Positions 6,414 through 14,353 of a stretch of DNA of 54,180 bases are shown here, in pieces (the stretch's first letter is position 1; each line of letters opens with the position of its first letter). Position numbers and translations under genes: made by a program. The notes below the pieces were generated by a model. That model was given only the letters and a program-made list of their open reading frames with translations, had not been told where the DNA came from and ran no database searches. Source of the DNA: Sphaerisporangium fuscum. Its GTDB lineage: Bacteria; Actinomycetota; Actinomycetes; Streptosporangiales; Streptosporangiaceae. The stretch lies in NCBI RefSeq assembly GCF_018531465.1, contig NZ_JAHDTF010000050.1, positions 1 through 54,180 on the forward strand, read 5' to 3'.

Positions 6414-9311
6414 GTGGCCGGGGACTTCGATCCGTCACTGGACGTCCTGACCGCACCGGCGCTGGCCGGGCTGGCGGCCAGGTTGGGAACGGTCCCCGGC
6501 CTCGCCGAGGCGGAGGCCCGCGTGATCTGCGAAGGGGCCGCCGAAGCCCTGGAGGAGACCGTCCGCCGCAAGGTCAACCGGGTCCTGCTGCTGGAACTCA
6601 ACGCGGCCAGGATCAGGGGCGAGCTGACCGCGCCGACGCCGGAGCTCCGCTGGGAGGAATGGAGATCAAGGGTCTCGACACCGGAGTTCTGGCGATCGCT
6701 GACCCCGCACTACCCCACCTTGCCGTCCAGGCTCGGCGCGATCATCGCCAACAGGTGCGCGGCGGCCGAGGAGCTGGCCCGCAGGTTCGCCGCCGACCGC
6801 GCTGAACTGGCCGCGCTGCCGGACGGCCCGCGAGGCCGGCTGGTCCGGGTCGAGTTCGGAGCGGGGGACAGCCACCGCGGCGGGCGCACCGTGGCCCTCC
6901 TCCAGGGAACGGAGGGCCGCGCCGTCTACAAGCCCCGGTCCCTCGCCGTGGACGCGGCGCTGGCCCGGCTGATCGCCCGGCTGGCCGCCGGGACCACCAT
7001 CCGGGTACCCCAGGTGCTGGAACGGCAGCGGTACGGCTGGGCGGAGCACGTCCGCCACCGCTACTGCGCCGGCGACGCGGAACTGCGGTCCTTCTACCGG
7101 GGCATCGGGCATTGGCTGGCGCTGATGCGACTGGTCGGCGGCAGCGACCTGCACGCGGAGAACCTCATCGCGGCCGGTCCCGCGCCCGTCGTCGTCGACT
7201 GCGAAACGATCTTCACCCCGTACCCCGCCGCCAAGCCCTCGGGGTACGGCGCCGCCGTCGACCGGGCGGCCGGCCTGCTCGGGGAATCGGTGCTGCGCAT
7301 CGGCCTGCTTCCGGGACGAGGCGTCTCGCTCGGCTGGCGGGGCGTCGACATCTCCGCCGTCGGCGCGCTACCCGGGCAGCAGCCGTCCGCGTGCATGCCC
7401 GTCGTCGTCGACGCGGGCACCGACATGGCCAGGGTCGGCGTCGAGGAGGTCGAGATGGACGCGGCCGCCAACCATCCGAGCCCGGACCCGAGCCTCGCCC
7501 GCCACTGGGACCAGGTGCTGTCCGGCTTCGACGAACTGGCCGGGCATCTCGGATCACTGGACCGGCGTGGTGAGCTGGCCGGTCTGCTCGCGGACTTCGC
7601 CGGCTGCCCGATCCGGGTCGTGCTCCGCGCCACCGAGGCGTACGCCGAGCTGAGCCGCATGCTGTGGCATCCCGTCTCGCTGCACGACGAGGCCGCCGCG
7701 GTCCGCCGGGCGGCGCGGCTGCTGGCGGAGCAGGCCGAGCACCTGCCCGGAGCGCCGTCGGACCCCAAGGTGGTCGACGCCGAGGTGGCCGAACTGCTGG
7801 AGGGGGACATCCCCTTCTTCACCACCACGCCTCGCCGGGGCCGGCTGGACGGCCCCGGCGGGACCTTTTGGGGAGACGAGCAGGACCTGGTCGCGGACGC
7901 GCTGCGGTGCTGGCGCGAGCGTGACCCCGCCCTGGACCGGGAGGTGATCCGGTCGGCCCTGGTCAGCGCCTACCTCAACGAGGGGTGGCTTCCGGACAGC
8001 GGACGGCTCGGCGCGCCTCCCGTCCGCCACCATGACCTCGACCTCCGCCGGCGCCGGGCGGCCGCCGGCCTCGTCCGCCGCCTGCTGGACACGGCCGTCC
8101 AGGGCGACGACGGCACGGTCACCTGGATCGGGCCGGTGCTGAACGCGACCGGCTGGTCGGTGCAGCCGCTCACCCCCGACATGTACGGCGGGTCGTACGG
8201 CGTCGCCGTCGTCCTGGCCGCATACGCCCGCGAGACCGGGCAGGACAGGGCCGATGAGGTGCCGGGGCTGGACGCCCTCCTGGCCGGCCTGCTCCGCACG
8301 ATCAGAATGGGCGAGGAGCAGGACGCCGAGTCGTCGCGCACCGGGCCGCGGCGCCGTCCCGACCCGCCCGGCGGCTACGTCGGCATCGGCTCGCGCGTCT
8401 GGGGCTGGCTGCTGCTGCACCGGCTCGGCGCGGTGGGCACGGAGGAGGCGACCTCCCGTGCCCGTGCGCTGGCGCGGGAGCTGCCGGAGGCGGTGGCCGC
8501 CGACGAGAACCACGACCTGCTCACCGGCATGGCCGGCGCCGTGGTGCCGCTGCTCCGCCTGGCGGAGCGCACCGGCGACCGTCAATGGGCCGCGGCGGCG
8601 CACGGCATCGGGGAGCGGCTGGCCTCGCTGGCCCGGGCCGGGGACGACGGGGCCCGCTGGCCCACCACCACCTACCCGCAGGGGCTGGGCGGGCTCTCGC
8701 ACGGCGCCACCGGCATCGGCTGGGCCCTGGCCCGGCTCTCCGGCGCCGTCGGGACCGAGCAGTCCGGCACTCTGGCCGGCCAGGCGTCCCGGTTCGAGCG
8801 GTTCAACGCTCTGGCCGGCCAGGCGTTCCGTTTCGAGGAGTCGCTGTACGACCCGGCCGGGGGCGGCTGGCGGGACCTTCGCGAAGCGGACGACCCCCGC
8901 GTGACCTCCAGCGCGTGGTGCCACGGAGCCGGGGGCATCGGCGTCGTCGCGGCCGACCTGCTCGCCCGTGAGGACGACCGGCGCCACCGGGACGTACTGC
9001 GCCGCGCCGCCGCGTCGTGCTGGTCGCACGGTTTCGACTGGAACCACACGCTCTGCCATGGGGATCTGGGCAACTGGGAGGTCCTGCACCGGGCGATCGA
9101 GGTGGGCCTCGGCCCCGAGGGCCTGTCCCCGCAGGCCCTCGCCGCTCGGGTGATCGGCAGCCTGGAGCGGCACGGCCCGGTCAGCGGCCTGGCCCGCGAC
9201 GCCTTCGCCCCCGGCCTGCTGTCGGGCGTGGGCGGCATCGTGTACCAGCTGCTCCGGATGCACCCCGAGAGCCGCCTGCCCTCCGTCCTACTGCCGGACC
9301 CGGAAGGATGA
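6414..9311 (+). CDS. lanM: LanM class II lanthionine synthetase
   Basis: This 965-residue bifunctional enzyme dehydrates Ser/Thr by phosphorylation and elimination, then cyclises with Cys thiols. The N-terminal kinase-like dehydratase domain (about residues 90-560) shows AVYKPRSLAVD (ATP-binding Lys) and the catalytic-loop pattern SDLHAENLI with D245, H247 and N250, followed by VVVDCETIF. The C-terminal LanC-like cyclase (about 600-950) has the zinc ligands Cys836 (in WCHGAGG), Cys881 and His882 (in CHGDLGN), plus the glycine-rich GGLSHGATGIGWAL and LLSGVGGIVYQLL repeats. The length is usual for LanM. The GTG at 6414 is preceded by GAAAGGTGAG and lies 18 bases after the lanA stop, so both should be cotranscribed. 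With all key residues intact, the enzyme should be active. Confidence 0.95.
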   Translation: MAGDFDPSLDVLTAPALAGLAARLGTVPGLAEAEARVICEGAAEALEETVRRKVNRVLLLELNAARIRGELTAPTPELRWEEWRSRVSTPEFWRSLTPHYPTLPSRLGAIIANRCAAAEELARRFAADRAELAALPDGPRGRLVRVEFGAGDSHRGGRTVALLQGTEGRAVYKPRSLAVDAALARLIARLAAGTTIRVPQVLERQRYGWAEHVRHRYCAGDAELRSFYRGIGHWLALMRLVGGSDLHAENLIAAGPAPVVVDCETIFTPYPAAKPSGYGAAVDRAAGLLGESVLRIGLLPGRGVSLGWRGVDISAVGALPGQQPSACMPVVVDAGTDMARVGVEEVEMDAAANHPSPDPSLARHWDQVLSGFDELAGHLGSLDRRGELAGLLADFAGCPIRVVLRATEAYAELSRMLWHPVSLHDEAAAVRRAARLLAEQAEHLPGAPSDPKVVDAEVAELLEGDIPFFTTTPRRGRLDGPGGTFWGDEQDLVADALRCWRERDPALDREVIRSALVSAYLNEGWLPDSGRLGAPPVRHHDLDLRRRRAAAGLVRRLLDTAVQGDDGTVTWIGPVLNATGWSVQPLTPDMYGGSYGVAVVLAAYARETGQDRADEVPGLDALLAGLLRTIRMGEEQDAESSRTGPRRRPDPPGGYVGIGSRVWGWLLLHRLGAVGTEEATSRARALARELPEAVAADENHDLLTGMAGAVVPLLRLAERTGDRQWAAAAHGIGERLASLARAGDDGARWPTTTYPQGLGGLSHGATGIGWALARLSGAVGTEQSGTLAGQASRFERFNALAGQAFRFEESLYDPAGGGWRDLREADDPRVTSSAWCHGAGGIGVVAADLLAREDDRRHRDVLRRAAASCWSHGFDWNHTLCHGDLGNWEVLHRAIEVGLGPEGLSPQALAARVIGSLERHGPVSGLARDAFAPGLLSGVGGIVYQLLRMHPESRLPSVLLPDPEG

Positions 9312-9429
9312 GCCGCCCGCCCGTCGTCGGCGTTCGATCCTCACCTTCGCAACCGGCCGGTCGCGTACGGCTTCTCCGTCGGCCCCGGCCCCGGCACGCC
9401 GAGCCCGGCTCCGCGGCGGTAGCCGGGCC

Positions 9430-9463
9430 GTCCCGGGTCCTCAGCGTCGGAAGGACCCGGGAC
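9430..9463. terminator. Bidirectional hairpin between convergent lanM and dnaE
   Basis: GTCCCGGGTCCT (9430-9441) and AGGACCCGGGAC (9452-9463) form a perfect 12-bp stem with a 10-base loop, placed just before the dnaE stop codon on the other strand. There is no T-run, as is common for actinomycete terminators. It probably ends both convergent transcripts. Confidence 0.7.
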
Positions 9464-9465
9464 CG

Positions 9466-12400
9466 TCAGCCGGCCAGGCAGGCCGGGCCGAGGAGTTGCT
9501 TCAGGTCGCCCATGAGGGCCGGGGAGGGGGCGACGCGCAGGCGGTCGTCCAGGCGCATGACGGTGGTCTTCGGGCCGTTGTGCAGCTGGAGGTGGACCTC
9601 GGTGGTGCCGCGGTGGGTGGTCAGGACCTCCTTCAGGCGGCCGATGACCGGCGGCGTGCAGCGGGTCAGCGGCATGCTGACCACCAGCGGCCCGTCGGTG
9701 CCCTGGGTCAGGTCGGGGGCGGTGACCTCCATGGCCACGATCTTGGCGACGTCCTCGCGCTTGTCGAGGCGGCCCTTGACGAACACGATGGCGTCCTCGG
9801 CGAGCACCGTGGCGCACAACTGGTAGGCCGACGGGAAGATCATGACCTCGATGGCGCCTTCGAGGTCCTCCAGGGTGGTCAGGACCCAGGTGTCGCCCTT
9901 CTTGGTGACCTTGCGCTGCAGGCCGGTCAGGATGCCGCCGACGGTGACGACCTGCCCGTCCGGACGGTCCTCCGACTGCAGCGCCGCGATCGAGCAGTCG
10001 GCGCCCGCCGACAGGATGTGCTCGACACCGAACAGCGGGTGGTCGGAGACGTACAGGCCGAGCATCTCGCGCTCGAAGACCAGCAGGGTCGACTTGTCCC
10101 ACTCCCCCGGCGGGATCTGCACGTCGAAGGTCTGGTCCTCGGCGCCGTCGATCGCCCCGAACAGGGAGTCCTGGCCGATGGCCTCGTTCTTCTTGATGTC
10201 GATGATCGCGTCGACGGCCTGCTCGTGCACCATGACCAGGCCCTTGCGGACGTGGCCGAGCGAGTCGAACGCGCCCGCCTTGATCAGCGACTCGATGACG
10301 CGCTTGTTGCAGACGACGGCGGGCACCTTGCGCAGGAATTCCTTGAAGTCGCCGAAGCGGCCCTTCTCCTTCCGCGCGGCGATGATGCCGTCGACGACGT
10401 TGCCGCCGACGTTGCGGATGGCCGACAGGCCGAAGCGGATCTCGGTGCCGCGCGGGGTGAAGTCGAAGTCGGAGTCGTTGACGTCCGGCGGCAGCACCTT
10501 GATGCCCATGCGGCGGCACTCGTTGAGGTAGAGCGCCGACTTGTCCTTGTCGTCCTTCACCGAGGTGAGCAGCGCCGCCATGTACTCGGCGGGGTAGTTG
10601 GCCTTGAGGTAGGCGGTCCAGTAGGAGACCAGGCCGTAGGCGGCGCTGTGGGCCTTGTTGAAGGCGTAGTCGGAGAACGGGAGCAGGATGTCCCACAGGG
10701 TCTTGATGGCCGCGTCGGAGTAGCCGTTGTCCTTCATGCCCTGCTCGAAGGACTCGAACTGCTTGTCCAGCTCGGCCTTCTTCTTCTTGCCCATGGCGCG
10801 CCGCAGGAGGTCGGCCTTGCCGAGCGAGAACCCGGCGACCTTCTGCGCGATGGCCATGACCTGCTCCTGATAGACGATCAGGCCGTAGGTGGTGCCGAGG
10901 ATGTCGGCCAGCGACTCCCTGAACTCCTCGTGGATCGGGGTGATCTCCTGCTGGCCGTTCTTGCGCAGGGCGTAGTTGGTGTGGGAGTTGGCGCCCATCG
11001 GGCCGGGGCGGTAGAGCGCGCCCACGGCGGAGATGTCCTCGAAGTTGTCGGGCTTCATCAGCCGCAGCAGCGACCGCATGCCGCCGCCATCGAGCTGGAA
11101 CACGCCGAGGGTGTCGCCCCGCCCGAGCAGCTCGTAGGTCTTGGGGTCGTCGAGCGGAAGCTTCAGCAGGTCGATCCGGTTGCCGGTGTTGGCCTCGATC
11201 ATCTTGAGGCAGTCGTCGATGATCGTGAGGTTGCGCAGGCCCAGGAAGTCCATCTTCAGCAGGCCGAGCGTCTCGCAGGTCGGGTAGTCGAACTGCGTGA
11301 TGATCGCGCCGTCGGAGTCGCGGCGCATGATCGGGATGTAGTCGGTGAGCACCTCTCGGGACATGATCACGCCCGCGGCGTGCACGCCGGTCTGCCGGAT
11401 CAGGCCCTCCAGACCCCGCCCGAGGTCGATGGCGGCCTTGACGTCGACGTCCTCCTCGTAGAGCTTGCGCAGCTCACCGGCCTCGTTGTAGCGCGGGTGG
11501 TCCTTGTCGAAGATGCCCGACAGCGGGATGTCCTTGCCCATCACCGCGGGCGGGAACGCCTTGGAGACCTTGTCGCCGAGGGCGTAGGGGTAGCCGAGGA
11601 CGCGGGCGGCGTCCTTGATGGCGGCTTTCGCCTTGATGGTGCCGAAGGTGGCGATCATGGCGACCTTGTCGGCGCCGTACTTCTCGGTGACGTACCTGAT
11701 GACGTCGGCCCGGCGACGTTCGTCGAAGTCGATGTCGACGTCGGGCATGGAGACACGGTCGGGGTTGAGGAACCGCTCGAAGATCAGGCCGTGCGGCAGC
11801 GGGTCGAGGTCGGTGATGCCGAGGGCGTACGCCGCCAGCGACCCCGCCGCCGAGCCTCGGCCCGGCCCCACCGGGATGCCGTTGGTCTTCGCCCACATGA
11901 TGAAGTCGGCGACCACGAGGAAGTAGGAGGGGAACCCCATCTGGATGATGACGTCCATCTCGTACTCGATCTGGCGCTGGTGCTCCTCGTCGATGCCCTC
12001 CGGGAAGCGGCGCCGCATGCCCCGGTCGATCTCCTTGCGGAACCAGCTCTCCTCGGTCTCGCCCTCGGGGACAGGGAAGGTCGGCATGAGGTTCTTGAAG
12101 GTGAACATGCCGGTCGGGTCGACCTTCTCGGCGACCAGCAGGGTGTTGCGGCAGCCCTCGGCCCACAGCTCCGAGGAGTCGACGGCCCGCATCTCGTCGG
12201 CCGTCTTGATGTAGTAGCCGCTGCCGTCGAACCGGAAGCGGTCGGGGTCGGACAGCTGCTTGCCGGTCTGGATGCACAGCAGGGCGTCGTGGGAGGTGGC
12301 GTCGGACTCGTAGGTGTAGTGGGAGTCGTTGGTCACCAGCGGCGGGATGCCGAGCTCCTTGGAGATGCGGGTGAGCCCGTCGCGGACCCGGCGCTCGATG

Positions 12401-12987
12401 TCGAGCCCGTGGTCCATGATCTCCAGGTAGTAGTTCTCCTTGCCGAAGATCTCCTGGTAGCGCGCCGCCGCCGCGACCGCCTGGTCGTACTGGCCGAGAC
12501 GCAGGCGGGTCTGCACCTCGCCCGAGGGGCAGCCGGTGGTGGCCATCAGCCCCTCGGCGTGCTCGGCGAGCAGCTCGGCGTCCATGCGGGCCCACTTGCG
12601 CACGAAGCCCTCGGTGTAGGCGCGCGAGGAGAGCTTCATGAGGTTGCCGAGGCCGGTGGCGTTGCGCGCCCAGATCGTCATGTGGGTGTAGTAGCCACCC
12701 GCCGAGACGTCGTCGCTCTTCTGGTGGGGCTCACCCCACAGCACGGGCTTCTTGTTCAGCCGCGACTCCGGCGCGACGTACGCCTCGATGCCGAGGATCG
12801 GCTTGATGCCGGCCCCCGTCGCCTGCTTGTAGAAGTCGTAGGCGCCGTGCATGTTGCCGTGGTCGGTGATCGCGATGGCCGGCATCTCGAGGTCGCCGAC
12901 CTGCTTGAACATCTGCTTCAACCGCGCCGCACCGTCGAGCATGGAGTACTCGGTGTGAACGTGCAGATGGACAAACGAGTCAGCCAT
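9466..12987 (-). CDS. dnaE: DNA polymerase III alpha subunit
   Basis: A 1173-residue replicative polymerase. It starts MADSFVHLHVHTEYSMLDG, the PHP domain with its metal-binding HLHVH and ITDHGNMHG motifs intact; in actinobacteria this domain can carry proofreading exonuclease activity. The polymerase active site contains PDVDIDFDERR (around residue 413), two of the catalytic aspartates, preceded by PVGPGRGSAAGSLAAYALGI. The OB-fold region near the C-terminus includes VVTVGGILTGLQRKVTKKGD. Length and order match DnaE1. It is transcribed leftward and converges with lanM. The long open frame antisense to it is a codon-bias artefact. Confidence 0.97.
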   Translation of the reverse strand: MADSFVHLHVHTEYSMLDGAARLKQMFKQVGDLEMPAIAITDHGNMHGAYDFYKQATGAGIKPILGIEAYVAPESRLNKKPVLWGEPHQKSDDVSAGGYYTHMTIWARNATGLGNLMKLSSRAYTEGFVRKWARMDAELLAEHAEGLMATTGCPSGEVQTRLRLGQYDQAVAAAARYQEIFGKENYYLEIMDHGLDIERRVRDGLTRISKELGIPPLVTNDSHYTYESDATSHDALLCIQTGKQLSDPDRFRFDGSGYYIKTADEMRAVDSSELWAEGCRNTLLVAEKVDPTGMFTFKNLMPTFPVPEGETEESWFRKEIDRGMRRRFPEGIDEEHQRQIEYEMDVIIQMGFPSYFLVVADFIMWAKTNGIPVGPGRGSAAGSLAAYALGITDLDPLPHGLIFERFLNPDRVSMPDVDIDFDERRRADVIRYVTEKYGADKVAMIATFGTIKAKAAIKDAARVLGYPYALGDKVSKAFPPAVMGKDIPLSGIFDKDHPRYNEAGELRKLYEEDVDVKAAIDLGRGLEGLIRQTGVHAAGVIMSREVLTDYIPIMRRDSDGAIITQFDYPTCETLGLLKMDFLGLRNLTIIDDCLKMIEANTGNRIDLLKLPLDDPKTYELLGRGDTLGVFQLDGGGMRSLLRLMKPDNFEDISAVGALYRPGPMGANSHTNYALRKNGQQEITPIHEEFRESLADILGTTYGLIVYQEQVMAIAQKVAGFSLGKADLLRRAMGKKKKAELDKQFESFEQGMKDNGYSDAAIKTLWDILLPFSDYAFNKAHSAAYGLVSYWTAYLKANYPAEYMAALLTSVKDDKDKSALYLNECRRMGIKVLPPDVNDSDFDFTPRGTEIRFGLSAIRNVGGNVVDGIIAARKEKGRFGDFKEFLRKVPAVVCNKRVIESLIKAGAFDSLGHVRKGLVMVHEQAVDAIIDIKKNEAIGQDSLFGAIDGAEDQTFDVQIPPGEWDKSTLLVFEREMLGLYVSDHPLFGVEHILSAGADCSIAALQSEDRPDGQVVTVGGILTGLQRKVTKKGDTWVLTTLEDLEGAIEVMIFPSAYQLCATVLAEDAIVFVKGRLDKREDVAKIVAMEVTAPDLTQGTDGPLVVSMPLTRCTPPVIGRLKEVLTTHRGTTEVHLQLHNGPKTTVMRLDDRLRVAPSPALMGDLKQLLGPACLAG

Positions 12988-13077
12988 GCGGGCCGTCCCT
13001 TTCCCCTCGATCCGGTGCGGCGCATGAGATGCTACGCCGTGCCGGGCACCTCTCGGAGCACACCGGGCCCCCTGGTC

Positions 13078-14043
13078 TCAATCGTGATGCGGCCTCCCTC
13101 CGGCGAGCGCCTGCGCGTCCGCCTGGTCCTGGTTCGAGGGCTCCCGGCCATTCTCCCGCGCGGCGGCCCTGAGCTCCTCCGCCAGGTGCAGGCCGCCCTC
13201 GATGACGGCGTTCATGATCGGCGCGAGCCGGGCCTCGCCGAGACGGGGCGCGCGGCGGGCCATCGCCGCGACCAGGCGGCGCTCTCGGTCCATGTCGCGC
13301 CCGGCGAACCCGCCGACGGGCTTGAGCCGCTGGATGGTGCCGGCCAGGGCCGCCCGCCGCTCCAGCAGCACCGCCAGCGCCGCGTCGACCCGGTCGATGG
13401 CCTGCCGCGCGGCGGGGACGGCCGAGGGACGCTCCTCCCGCACCAGCGCACCCACGACGGTCACTGCCTCGCGGGCGGTCGCGACGGCCTCGGCGTCGGC
13501 CCCGGGGGCCAGCCAGAGGCCGTCCGCCCCGGCGGCCACCGCCGCGCCCGCGAGCCCGGCGTCCTCCCCCGGGGCGGCGAGGACGGGCCGTCCCGACCGC
13601 CTGGCCGCCCGGACGAGCGCCAGGTCCGGCCCGCCCGTCTCCCCCACGCCCTCGCACAGGACCACGCCGGCGGCGCCCTCGGCCGCGCAGCGGGCGGCGG
13701 CGTCCAGCCAGTCGTCCAGGCCGGTCCCGGGGGCGCGGAGCACGACGACCGGCAGGCCGAGCGCCGCCGCCGCGCGGGCCAGCGGGTCGCCGGTCTCGAT
13801 CACCACGCCGTCGGCATGCTCGGCGATCTCGGCGAGGTCGGCCGCCGAACCGGGTTCCACCAGCAACGGCCCGTCCCACCCGGCCCTGGCCCGCGCCACC
13901 GCGCCGGGGCCCGCCACGCCACGCAGGCTCAGCCACCGCACGTCGGCCTCGTGCCCCTGCGCGAGGACGACCGCCGCGCCCTCCCCCACGATGACGCCGC
14001 CGATCCGTACGCCGTGCGTACCGGCCTGACCGTTCGATGACAT
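13078..14043 (-). CDS. Chorismate mutase fused to a degenerate DAHP-synthase-like domain
   Basis: About 321 residues. The C-terminal 90 residues look like an AroQ-class chorismate mutase: AIDRVDAALAVLLERRAALA, then D-R-E-R-R-L-V-A-A-M-A and APIMNAVIEGGLHLAEEL. The N-terminal 230 residues look like a TIM-barrel related to the AroF-type DAHP synthase: GVVLCEGVGETGGPDLALV and RPVLAAPGEDAGLAGAAVAA resemble LCERGIRTFE and PVIVDPSHA, but the Arg and His residues that bind substrate and metal are missing. It may be a regulatory or inactive barrel attached to the mutase. The start ATG at 14043 follows AAGGAG at the right spacing; a longer open frame to 14118 lacks a ribosome site. Expression may be controlled by the leader hairpins at 14108-14194. 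Confidence 0.7.
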   Translation of the reverse strand: MSSNGQAGTHGVRIGGVIVGEGAAVVLAQGHEADVRWLSLRGVAGPGAVARARAGWDGPLLVEPGSAADLAEIAEHADGVVIETGDPLARAAAALGLPVVVLRAPGTGLDDWLDAAARCAAEGAAGVVLCEGVGETGGPDLALVRAARRSGRPVLAAPGEDAGLAGAAVAAGADGLWLAPGADAEAVATAREAVTVVGALVREERPSAVPAARQAIDRVDAALAVLLERRAALAGTIQRLKPVGGFAGRDMDRERRLVAAMARRAPRLGEARLAPIMNAVIEGGLHLAEELRAAARENGREPSNQDQADAQALAGGRPHHD

Positions 14044-14107
14044 GTCGGCTCCTTTTCGGACGCCGGCCGCGTCGTCCGCGAGCCGGCGGGGTTCGGAATA
14101 ACGAAAA

Positions 14108-14194
14108 GGCAGAGACACCCATGTCTCCGCCTCTGTTGCCGGCTCCGGATGGTCGCTAGTTCATGCGCCTGCGACCGGCCCTCCCGGAGCCGGC
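14108..14194 (-). promoter_or_regulatory. Structured 5' leader with attenuator-like hairpin
   Basis: Read on the minus strand, upstream of the chorismate mutase gene, a long stem (14184-14194 with 14138-14148, 11 bp, CCGGAGCCGGC) is followed by a second hairpin GGCGGAGAC-loop-GTCTCTGCC (14131-14108) and then TTTT. On the minus-strand RNA the second stem pairs over all 9 positions with one G-U; on the plus strand the same position is an A-C mismatch, so the structure makes sense only for the minus transcript. The U-run follows at 14107-14104, about 60 bases before the ATG at 14043. This is the layout of a transcription attenuator; the sensed signal is unknown. Confidence 0.5.
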
Positions 14195-14235
14195 CCGATA
14201 AACACGAAATAGCAAGTCATGCCAGCAAGATTAGC

Positions 14236-14283
14236 AGGTGCCTGTCACCTACTGGACGGCTGATCTCATATACCGGACGGTAT
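14236..14283. promoter_or_regulatory. Two operator-like palindromes between the chorismate mutase and kinase genes
   Basis: AGGTG-N5-CACCT (14236-14250) and ATACCG-GA-CGGTAT (14270-14283) lie between the divergent chorismate mutase and kinase genes, where both promoters are expected. Perfect arm symmetry suggests binding sites for dimeric regulators; none can be named. Confidence 0.35.
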
Positions 14284-14315
14284 GCCCGCCGCCGCGTTTG
14301 CGCCTGCCCAGCGCT

Positions 14316-14325
14316 ATGGGACGAT
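14316..14325 (+). promoter_or_regulatory. Upstream motif shared by the tandem kinases (copy 1)
   Basis: ATGGGACGAT ends 29 bases before the GTG start of the first kinase. The same TGGGACGAT sits at exactly the same distance from the second kinase start and, as ATGGGACGGT, upstream of the third. It is either a promoter element or inherited flank of the gene duplication. Confidence 0.35.
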
Positions 14326-14353
14326 TCATTCGCCTGAAAGGGGGTAGCGGCGG

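Noticed and set aside
9496..14040. A 1514-codon open frame on the plus strand
   Set aside because: It is antisense to dnaE and the chorismate mutase gene, has Val/Glu/Arg/Gly-rich composition typical of the mirror frame of GC-rich genes, and has no recognisable domain.
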